Shown: positions 12,387 to 23,001 of the stretch, in pieces
Layout: each line of letters starts with the position of its first letter
Position numbering within the stretch: position 1 is the stretch's first letter
Assembly: GCA_001953115.1 (NCBI GenBank)
Contig: LSSL01002261.1
Span: 1 to 39,793, forward strand
Source: Smittium mucronatum
Taxonomy: Eukaryota; Kickxellomycota; Harpellomycetes; Harpellales; Legeriomycetaceae
Length of the DNA stretch: 39,793 nt
Direction of reading: 5' to 3'
Notes under the pieces: model-generated
The model's database searches: none
Told to the model about the DNA's origin: nothing
What the model saw: only the letters and a program-made list of their open reading frames with translations
Made by a program: the position numbers and the translations under genes

Positions 12387-15203
12387 ATTAATAATTGTGT
12401 AAAATTGATTAATGTGTTGACCTTTGTGATCATAAATTATCAAAGGAGATAAAAAGATCAGATTTGAAGAGTTTTTTTATATTAGGGAAACTATAAATTT
12501 ATACTTTAAAATTTAAATTGGAGATTTTTCTAATGGTTTAATTTTATAAGTTTATTTATATTTTTAAACATTTTTTAAATAAATTTTTGGCTCAAATTTC
12601 GAAAAGAATTTTACAGGAATAATTTTGGAGTTTAGATTAATACTTTAAAAAATTTAATCAAAATTAATCAATCTTATTATAAAATTTCTAAACTAATTTT
12701 TTTTTTAAATTTAACATTTTTTAATAACAGTTTTAAAAAAATAAAAATTATAAGCGTTTGATTCAGTTTCAAAAAATAATTAGAGATATATTCTTTTATA
12801 TTTTTTAGCATTCTGAAAAAACTTTTATGCGCATTAGGGCGATTAATTAAATTAATATATTCTATTTAATGATAACTTGATAAATTGAGGTTAATCAGAT
12901 GAAAAAAGCCCAAAATAATTTATAAAATATTATTAGTTTTGTATATTATATCAGTATTTGCATTCCTATTTTATAATTGAAGTTTTTGATCACAATTTAA
13001 TAAAAACTAAAAAAATAAGATTTTTAAATAGTATCACATGGTTTTTTTTAAATTTTGTTTAAGACTTAATTTTCACCATAATAAACTGCCAATCATTTTT
13101 TTTTGAAAGCTATATTTTAGTTGGGTAATAAGCCAATGAAATTTCCCTAAAATCTCTATGATTTTTGAAAAAATCTAGAGATTAATTTAAAAATCTCAAA
13201 CTCGGAAATCAATCTAATAATAATTAGGAAATCTAAACAGATATTTGAAAATAGCTTATTTCAAATTCAATTTTAAAGCGATCAAATAATAATTGAGTAA
13301 AAACGATGTTTAGATCGATTTTTTTTTTTATCGAATCCTTTTAATGGAGGCTGTAAATAAAAATTAAATCCAATAAAATTCCAAAGAATTTTTTTTTTGA
13401 TTAGATATAATATTTTCCTTTCTTAAAGATAGTTTAAATTTAATTTGAATAATTTAATAACCAGTTTATTTATAAATGAGGCTTTTTTTATTTTTAAGAA
13501 ATAATTTTCTTGTTTTAACTCCTAAAATATACTCTTAATTATAAGAAAATCTATCGTTTAGTCCATATTGATTTATTTTTATCTCCAATACTTTTATCGA
13601 TTTTTTTTAGAGGTGAAATAATATATTTATGCAAATATATTCATTCGTTTGTAAAAATTTATGCCCCAATATCAGCAAAATAATCAAAAAACAAAATATT
13701 ATAAATTCTGTAATGCCGAAATCAATATGAAAAATCAAAAGGAATCATCAAGATTTATTCTATTTATTCAGTTATATGTTTTCATGATACGAATATTAAA
13801 TAAGTTGAATTATAAATGATGAATTCTTGTTAGTAATATAAAAATTAAAGATCGAAATTATTTTCTGTTTCTATTATCAGATAATGGAATCTAATAGATT
13901 TAAGACTATGCTTATTCTCACGGAATTTATATTAATTTTTAAGGCTTATTTAATAATGATAAATTGGGGTTTTTAAAGAAAATAGTCATAAAATCATCGC
14001 TTTTTTAACGATTTACAATAATATAATTAGATATAATATAAGATTAAAAGAAATTTAATTTTAAAATTTTTTAGAACTTCTTTTTAAAAATAGGACAGGA
14101 AATATATGTTTTATTATATAATAATTTTGTTATTTTTTAAACTTTTGCATATTTGAATTACGCAAAACTATAAAAAAAAAGCAAATAATTCTAACATAAA
14201 GTAAATAATAATGTACTGAAGGAATATAATAATAAAACAATTTTAGATTATTTATTAAATTATTGGATTTATAATCAGAGGGAATTAAATTTAACAGAAT
14301 ATAAATGGATTATCATATTTTTTTAAAAAAAATATTATTTCGAGAAGTTTACAGATTATTACGATAAACCTGTTTTTTTCATTGAATCACAAAGATTTTA
14401 TCGAGTTTTCATATTTTTATTCTTACCTCTGTTTGAAATCAGTTAAAATATAGACAGGGCTATGCTATAAATAAAAATTCGATTTACCACAGTTTAGCAA
14501 TTGAATATAAATATTTAATCAACAAATCGAAAATTATAATAAGAAAAAAAAGATCTTAGTTTTAGACCTGCGTTTCAAAATATACCAGGGAATATATTTA
14601 TGTTTTTTAGACCAGTATATAAATGTTAAATCAGAAAGAATTTCAAATAAGTTTTTGCATAATTTTTTTTGGAATTTTCTAGATCTCATAAATTCTTTTC
14701 AGATTTTAAGAACAAAAACTATTTAAATTAATTAAGGGTATTTATTCAGATAATACCCATTGTTTAATATAAAAAGTAGTTTTTTTAAAATAATTTCCTC
14801 TTATCGTAATTTATTCACTTAATAATTTTTAGATTTTATTTTTTTTAAAGATGATTTTTTTTTTTAAGATAATTACCAAATATAATCTTTATTAGAATGC
14901 TCTAATATTGACCGTGATTTATATAAAATTATAAAAAATTAAATTTTAATGTATATATAGGGATTTATTATAGTGATTGATTAGATTAAAAATAAAAATT
15001 GTAAATTAAAAATACCCCCAAAGTTAATTCTTCGAGAATTTTTTAAAACATAGTTTCTTATAAAATCTCTTCCTATCATTTTCCTTGATTGAATAGAGTT
15101 TACAAATAGTTTATACTTTTATAAAATTACGAAGACGAAAAAGTAAAAAATAATGATTTATATTTTCCAAAAAAAAATATATAATAAGCTTCAAGTGTTT
15201 CAT

Positions 15204-15227
15204 TCAATGTTATAACAATAACATTGA
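15204..15227. repeat. Hairpin, 10-bp perfect stem, 4-base loop
   Basis: TCAATGTTAT and ATAACATTGA are perfect reverse complements around AACA. The next hairpin (15247-15276) lies 20 bases downstream. Confidence 0.75.
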
Positions 15228-15246
15228 GATAGATATTAATTTTTTA

Positions 15247-15276
15247 AATTGATATTTATTTTATAAAATATCAATT
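15247..15276. repeat. Hairpin, 11-bp perfect stem, 8-base loop
   Basis: AATTGATATTT and AAATATCAATT are perfect reverse complements around an eight-base AT loop. It is the second of two adjacent hairpins; the stem is AT-rich, so chance formation is possible. Confidence 0.7.
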
Positions 15277-16408
15277 GAAAATGTGTTTTTTAATATTCTT
15301 ATCTTTTATAAACATTCTAAAATTATATTTAAAAATTGGTTTTTATGAAAATATTTTAATAAATAGTTATAAAAATTTTCAATAGAAATTGAACCTCAAT
15401 TTTTTATTTTTAGTTAATTTTTAAATAAATTAATATAATCAAATTTTATTATTATTATTATCTATAAAAACTGTCGAATTTTTTAGAATTAGAGTTTATA
15501 ATTTTGAAAAATATCTATAGAACTGGAATAAATATTTTTAAATAGCTTTAATAATTTTAAAATTTTTTGCAATGTACTACATGTTTGATTTTTTTAATAG
15601 TGTCAATAATTTTAAAATTGAAATTATAGACTATATTTTTTTATCTTTATTACATTCATTATAATAATTTCACCAATTATTCAGTATTTTAAATAAAAAA
15701 TGCTTTTTTACATTGATAATACGGTATACTTCTATACAGGAAATTTTTTAGCTCCCAAACTTACTATACTTAGAGGCCAAAAAACCAAAATTAATTTTTC
15801 TGACAAATAAAAAACATCTCTTCATATTTAGTATATAAATGAATATATGTCAAAATAGAAATGTTATAAATTTTCACGAATAATAAGGCTTCCAAACATA
15901 CTCTAAGATATTATTCTAATTATAATAATAAATATAAAAAAAAATTATGCATATTCCTTAAATTTCCAATGGTTCTCAGTTATATTATATAATAATAAAT
16001 AAAATGCACCTAAAAATGATTTATATACTAATTTTTAGCGCTTTTTGAATAAAAAAATCCGCGAATTTTTAAATAATTAATTTTTTAAAATATTTAATAA
16101 TTTGTCTTATAATCAATAAATTCAAATTATAACATAGGTAAATTTAAGGGATTTTTTTTTGAATTATAATATAAATAAAAAATTAAATGTAAAAGATATG
16201 CAAATACAAGTTTTTTTTTCTTTGATTTGAAATAAATTTATAACCCAATAGATTGATATAAGATTAATTATTCTGAATTAAGAATCAAAAAAAAATTTTG
16301 GACAGATTTTAAATATTAGATATCGATAATATGACACTTGTGTACCTGAAAACATAAAAATCAATCCATTAAAATTTGAAAGAATATAAATTCAAATGAA
16401 ATGAAACC

Positions 16409-16453
16409 ATGTAGTGTAGACTGCAGATTTGAACTAAAATTTTAACACTACAT
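16409..16453. repeat. 9-bp inverted repeat around a CTGCAG-containing spacer
   Basis: ATGTAGTGT (16409-16417) and ACACTACAT (16445-16453) are perfect reverse complements with a 27-base spacer that includes CTGCAG at 16421. The arms carry three G/C pairs each, unlike most inverted repeats here. Confidence 0.65.
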
Positions 16454-16617
16454 TATTTATACCAATATAAATTGCAAAAATACTTAGATATCGTTCCTTT
16501 TAATTTGAAAATAATTGGGGCTATTCTTTAAGTTCTGGATTTTATATTTGATTAAAATATAATTAATGAATTTATTGTAGATATATGTATTTTTTATTTT
16601 TATTTGATCCAAACTGA

Positions 16618-17346
16618 TCCAAGTCTTCATTTTATTAACAGGTAAAAGCAAAAAGTCAAAAAAAGACGTTTCGAAATCGATTAAATGTTAAGATGGGTCG
16701 TTCAACTAATATAAATAGGCAATTTAAATAATATTGGACACATAATTTGGTTTTTATATTTTATGAAGTTTCATAATATTGTCACATTACAAATTTTCTA
16801 ATGATGCTCAATGAATTTTTCCCACTGGTTTTTAAAATTATTCATGGTAGTTCTTTTATTGTATTGGATAATAAAAAATTATTAAATTATATTTTTTATT
16901 TATACAAAATTATTGTTTATCTGGTTTGTGTTTATAAAAAAAACTACCCAAAAAATGTGGGATTACTGATACGGAATCTCAGTGAATAATTAATGAAATC
17001 AACAATTCAGATACTGATAATAGATTGTAAACGGTAAAAATCACAATAGGAATTGAGTTCTATTGGACGTGTATGTTAATTGGTAAATAGGAATATGAAA
17101 ACACGAATAAAGAGAGAATTTAAAGATTTTGAGGAACTTAACTAAAGACAGGCTCAAAGCGAAATAGGTTAAATTAAAAACAATAAAAAAAGATAAAAAT
17201 ACCGTTTACATGAGGCATTCAAGTTTCGGAATATATTTTTTCCCTTCTTTTAAATCTAAATAAAACTATTTAAAATATTTGGGTGGCAGTACTGTTAAAA
17301 TTATTATCAGTTTCGATACACAACAATATAAAAAAAATTGGTTTGA
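16618..17346 (+). other. Frame open only if TAA/TAG are sense; slight G+C rise
   Basis: From just after TGA 16615 to TGA 17344 this frame has no TGA for 242 codons, while containing many TAA and TAG. The part at 17090-17200 is richer in G and in Glu, Arg and Gln codons than its surroundings. Stop density otherwise equals random expectation, and with TGA as sole stop dozens of such frames would occur in this window by chance. I record it as a candidate only for a ciliate-type code. No domain is recognised. Confidence 0.15.
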
Positions 17347-17523
17347 TAAACACTATGTATTAAATTAAATATAATAATGAAAAATGAATAACAAATTCAT
17401 TTATTTAATCTTGAATCACTTATTATTATTTACAAATTATTGGCAATAAATAGCATCCTTCTAAAAATAATAATGGTAATAAAATCGGAGTAACTATTTT
17501 TCACTGGCTTTTTACATTGAAAT

Positions 17524-17549
17524 AATATTGTATACAATATTCTCCGGAG
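17524..17549. repeat. Two abutting perfect palindromes
   Basis: The 18-bp palindrome AATATTGTATACAATATT is followed without a gap by the 8-bp palindrome CTCCGGAG. The first alone could arise by chance at this composition; the GC-rich second one beside it is less expected. Confidence 0.75.
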
Positions 17550-18938
17550 CGAAAGATTTTTTATTTGTCAAGATAGTTTTGAAAAACTATAAAGATTTCG
17601 TTATTGCGTTCTCACTCTGGTTAAATTTTATAAAAAAATTTAGTTAATTATTGAAAAATATAATAAAAATTAATTTTGAAAAACATATATCAAAAAGTTG
17701 TCGGTTTTAAATAATGGTATTTTGGCGAAATTATAATCAAAATTTTTTTTGTGTGGATCAAGTTTTCCGTTTTAAAATATTATTAGGATATTTTTCAAAA
17801 AACATACGATGATAATTGCATAGTTTGAATTTCTAGTAATAAAGAATCTAAATGTACATGTTAAAATTAAATCAATAAACATTTATATTTATAAAGGATC
17901 TAGTATTTGGAGTTATTAAATGTTTTCTAATGTATAAATTTAGGCTATTTAAACTAAAAATCCAGGTGTATTAAATTTCAATTAAAAATATTTAACCATA
18001 TCCTACTTAGTACAGAATTTAATCTTGAGTGTATAATTTTAACCTAAATTAGCGTATTGTATAGCAATGAAAATTAAAAATCCTTAATGTAAAAAGTAGA
18101 ATGTTATGCAGATGAAAGTTTTTTTCCATTAATTAATCGGGTCTTTAATAAAAAAAACATAATCCCACAAATAATCAAACCTTTTTACGATTTAATTTTC
18201 CTGATATTTAGATTCTATAGATTATTATCAAATAAATAAATTTAATTAAATTTTTAGAAAATAAATCAACTCCCAATTTAGAATTTTATCAATTAATTTT
18301 TATCCAAGAAAAAATAAATATATAGCGATAAAAATTCCGATCAAAAATTAATTGAATTAATAAAATTAAAATTAAAAACTCAAACTTGTGCGTGTAGTCT
18401 TTGAATTGAAATTAATTACTGTTTAACTTTCAGAAAATTATAAAAAAGTTATCAAAATCAATCAAATTTATATAATGTAAAAGCATAATAAAAAATCGAT
18501 AAAAATAATATTGAAAATGGCTAACTTTATTTTTTTAAAATATAAATATAAATTCTCAACCAAAAATTAAGTAATATTGATTCTAAAATACTTAATCTGT
18601 AATTTTAGTATTATTTTTATTATTAATCCTTAATCCACAGAAAATTTTTACCATAAAGCTAAGATAACAATGACTTAAAACTTTATAAAATGCTCAGGAG
18701 ATTATTATAAATTAAACTAAATTCAGAGAGCTAAAACTCTTTATTTAACGAAAAAAAAATGAGGAATTTAATTAAAAATGTACATTTGAATTTTGAAAAT
18801 TATCTATTGAGCATATTTCTGTTTCTTGATTTATTAAGGAATGATTTAGGAGTAAAAAACCCCGTTATTTAAGTTTTAATTCTTCAATAAACCCAAATAT
18901 TATGTAGGTTAAAGTCAATTTAGATGATGGAAAATCTT

Positions 18939-18973
18939 TTTACAAAAAAAAAAATTTTTTTTTTTTTTGTAAA
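18939..18973. repeat. A11/T14 hairpin with 16-bp arms
   Basis: TTTAC followed by A11, then T14 followed by GTAAA. The arms pair over 16 bp with a three-base T loop. It can extrude as a cruciform and is likely to mutate by slippage. Flanks show nothing like transposon ends. Confidence 0.85.
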
Positions 18974-19830
18974 TATTATTAATTTTAGATTTGAATAGTA
19001 AATCTGAATATTTGTAAAATCACCACTTGTAAACTCGTTGAAATGTGGGAGATATTTCATAAAGCTTAAATAATAGACCATTTATATCAATTAAGATCGA
19101 AAGTAAGAAAGTATTTTTAACATTATTAAAAATAAAAGTATCACATCAAAATTAATTTTTTCTAAAGATAATTTTTTAGGAAATGTTGAACTTCTCACAT
19201 TCATTCGAGTGGTTTTTTTAAATTAAAAAAATAAAGCTTCTAATTTTTTTAACATTTAAAAATTATCTAAAATTTAATAATTAATAATATAGATCTATTT
19301 TTTATATTGAAGTAACTAAAAGTTCTCTATTTATGTAAGCAAATAGTTTTAAAATTATTCTGAGTACCCATGTTTTTTGTTATTATAGATCAGGTATACA
19401 AATAAAAAGGCTGCTTTTATTGTAAAATGAAAATTTTCAAGAAAAATATCAATAAATAAGAAGTATTTTGCCTTTCAAAAAATTTCCCGTCAGATGTGGA
19501 AATTAAATTTGTAAAATTTAAATAATTCATACATCATTTTGATCACATGTATAATTTTAATAATTTTGAGAATGTAATTATTATTTTAAACTAAAACTGA
19601 TAATAAAAATTGTGAAATTTATATTTCTGAATAAAATTTTTATGAAAAAGGATTCTTTTATTGATAGGGGTTTATATGGAAAAAAATATAACCAAAAAAG
19701 TTTTTCTATGCGTATAATTTTATAATGAACATTATTGTAAGGATCAGGTTTAATGGGATAATTTTAATGATAAAAGGTAAAAGGATATACTTAGTTAAAA
19801 TATAAAAGATAGGGAAAGAGACAAGTTGAA

Positions 19831-19860
19831 AAGCTTAGCCATTCCAAAATGTCTAAGCTT
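19831..19860. repeat. Compact hairpin, 8 + 4 bp stem, CCAA loop
   Basis: The inverted repeat AAGCTTAG / CTAAGCTT encloses one C.T mismatch, then CATT / AATG around a four-base loop CCAA. Twelve base pairs, including G/C pairs, in 30 bases make it the best-formed small hairpin I saw. It lies in a locally less AT-rich block (19.80-19.96 kb). No promoter, terminator or known RNA family can be assigned. Confidence 0.75.
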
Positions 19861-21685
19861 CCTTATTAATACCGTTTTCTATTTTCTAAAAGTCAATTAT
19901 GCTTATGGGAAGATTTCTTCATTGGATAAAACATTCAATGCATGTACTGAATCTATTGATTCGTTACAATTATATATATATTAAAAATTTAAATTGTACC
20001 CATATAATTTAGAAAAAGATAAACAACAATATTTTTGAAAACGACAATTTGATATAATAACTAGAATGAATGAATTTGATTATTTAAAGTTAATTTACAA
20101 TTCATTTGTAATAATTTATATGAAAAACGAATTATGTTTTAATCATAATAACATAATAACATATTTAAAATTAATATTTGATTGTATATATAAGAAGCTA
20201 TTTACTGATTAAAATTATTCTTATCCAATAATTTTAAAATGAAAAATTAAGCAGTTAATATTTTCGTTTAAATATTTAGAATTTATATAGATTGGAATTT
20301 AAAAAGAAGATGTAGAAGACTTTCTATCATTTTTTAACACCAAATATACTATAAAATATTTTGAAAAAAATATTGCACATTTAATTTTAAAATCTTACAA
20401 GTTTGAAACGATTTTAATCTAATTTTATGGTTGCTAAGGTTGGAGTGTTTTAAAGTTTGGTAATTAGTTTAGTACGTGTTAACTTTTGGGAATTTTTTTT
20501 GAATTTTTTCCTGCAATTTTCGAAACCATTTATTAAAGAGATATTTAATAGATTTAAGCAGCTTTATTCAATAATACGGTCATTAGTACTTATAACAATA
20601 AAAATTATTGATAAATTACGCAATAAAACTAAATCATTTTTTACAAGTATCATATATAGATGGATAATGAACGAGAATAAAAAAGAATTGAGATTAAAAA
20701 GAAGATAGATTTTATATCTCGGGTTCGTAAATTCTTTAATATTTATTTATTTCTAATTCGGTTGGATGTACCTTAAGGAATTAATTTTTTATATTAATAG
20801 AAATGAATATATATTTTAATATTTAAAATATTTTTAGTATTTTTATGGATTAGTTATGATAATTTTTTTTCCATTTTTTATTAAAGGAATTTTAAATGTA
20901 TTCAACCAATGTTATTTGAGAATATGATTAAAAGATATTTTCTAATTTCATGTATAGTAATAGGAGAAGAATTGTAATTAATAATTTGTGTGTCTATAGA
21001 AATTAAATAGTTTTTATTATATAGATTCTAAATTTTGTTGTAATTATTAAGCTATAAAAGATCTTACTCTAAATTTTGACACTACAAAAATTTTTATTTT
21101 CAATTATCATTATTTGACTAATCAATAATATATTTAAACTGCTGTAAAAATATTATTCACAAGTTTATAAAAATAATTTTAAATATTTATTATTGGGCAA
21201 ATTAGTAAAGTTTAAACATTGATGTATAAATCTATCAAATTTATATTAATAGGTATTGCAAAAAATAAACGAATTGTAATAATATATAATTAGTTATCAT
21301 ATTGAATACAATATAAGAAGAAGTTTTATTCGTATAATATGAAAAATTTAGAGTTTAACAAAAATTATTAATAAAAAATATATATATCATATTTCAATAG
21401 AGCCAGGAATTAAGTATTATTTTTTGGTAAAAAATCAATGAAGATAGCTAAACATGAAGATATTTATATAATACAAGAACTGATTATTATGGTAAAGTTT
21501 TTTGGATTTATTATGCAAGCTTATTCTAATTAATAATCATTTTTTAATTCAGTGTTGAAATTCAAAAAAATATGGAGCAATTTATCATATATATGCTGAA
21601 TAATATTCCAAAAAAAGTTTAAAAGTCCATAAAATTAGCAATTTTGGGCTCATTAAAGATGATGATAACAAAATATTTAGATTGT

Positions 21686-21747
21686 TTTTAATTTAATAAT
21701 ACATTATTAGATCTAATTTTAATTTAATAATACATTATTAGATCTAA
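21686..21747. repeat. Perfect tandem duplication of 31 bp
   Basis: A 31-base unit beginning TTTTAATTTAATAATACATT and ending GATCTAA is present at 21686-21716 and again, identical, at 21717-21747. It is followed by TTTTAA, the start of a third copy. Like the duplication at 12341 it looks recent. Confidence 0.9.
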
Positions 21748-22516
21748 TTTTAAAAATTTTACTACAAAAAAAATTACAGATAAAAATATACGTGGGTCTT
21801 ATTTCTCAAGTATTTATTCTGAGGGTATTAAAAATTTACCAAAAAAGAATTTCTAAAAAAAAAAAAATTCGGATCAGATATACAAAAAATATATAATACG
21901 TAACAAAATTTCGAATTTCTTTGGTTTAAAAACTCAATCAAGATTTTGCCTCTATCTTTATTCAAAAATAAATTTTGGTCGAGTAATATGAAATAAATTG
22001 ATAGAAAATTTAGTAATTTTTTTTAAAAAAAATTATTAATCCTTTTAAATTTTGTTAATAAATAATTAAAACCACATACATAATTCAATAAAAGATCAAT
22101 AATTGAATTATCCATATATAAAATTTGATTATTTAAATATATCTAAATATTTAATAAAAAATATCACAAAATAAACTAGAATTACCAGATTCAAAAGATA
22201 AAAAAAGTATTATAAAAAAATTGTTATAAAATTAATAAAAGTAAAATATGAAATAAAGTGTAAAATATTAAAAAAAAAATAATAATACTAACCTAACTTC
22301 AAATCAATTAAACGGATTTAAAAATTCTCAAAATCGAAGTTACCTATTGTAAAAAATTTGAGGAATAAAAAACCACCAATTTATTAATCTTGAATCCTAC
22401 TACAGTTAACACTAGATTTACTCGAATAGTTTAACTAAAAAAAAATTCATATTAAAAAAATGCATAAAATAAAAACATGACTAATTGCTATTTATTGCCA
22501 ATGTGGTGGAAATTTG

Positions 22517-22660
22517 TTTAGCGATTTTTGTGCGAAAAATAAATTCGCGAATAGCGAGTCATTTTTAACTAATTATACTAATATTTAAAAAAAAAATTAA
22601 AACCTTTGCATAAATCGAGATTAACGCTAAATATAAAGCGTTTTTTAGCAGCGAATACAG
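22517..22660. other. CpG-rich patch with repeated GCG motifs
   Basis: About eight CG dinucleotides fall within 145 bases, far above the surroundings. TTTAGCG...CGCGAAT (22517-22552) recurs with similar spacing at 16034-16066, and AACGCT/AGCGTT form a 6-bp stem at about 22623-22642 followed by Ts. This could be the remnant of a mobile element end. No coding frame is apparent. Confidence 0.35.
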
Positions 22661-22990
22661 CAAAATAATGAAAAAATATATAAAATATGTTTTTTAGCTT
22701 TTTTATATTTTTAATCTCCGTATTTTTTGGTCAAAAAATATTAAATATAAATTAAAAAATGAATAAGTCAGACTTTCAAAAATTCAAGAGTTTTTTTGTG
22801 GATTAAGATTTTACTATAATTATCTAGTAGTGAAAAAACTATTATAAAGCCAAATTGATGGCAGGCCACTTTTAAAAATCTATAATATAGATTCATAAAA
22901 CTAACCACGTAATAAAACTCCAAAATAATTTTCGATTTTTATCAGAGAAATTACATAATCCTATTATTAATACTTCAAAAATAGATAGAT

Positions 22991-23001
22991 GGGGGGGGGG
23001 G
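22991..23001. repeat. G11 homopolymer
   Basis: Eleven consecutive G preceded by AGATAGAT and followed by ATTTTAAATTTT. A run this long is not expected at about 10% G. Flank similarity to 9111-9121 suggests common origin or a common insertion preference. Confidence 0.9.

Larger units (their letters stand above)
10641..16617. other. Gene-free AT-rich DNA, second desert
   Basis: I see no coding trace. The stretch holds the 23-bp duplication (12341), hairpins at 12117, 15204 and 15247, the inverted repeat at 16409 and a short TGCACTCT tandem, each listed separately. Confidence 0.6.

Noticed and set aside
20457..20708. 83-codon plus-strand open frame with a basic product
   Set aside because: It starts at TTG right after a stop. 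At this composition about one frame of this length is expected by chance in 40 kb, and there is no domain.
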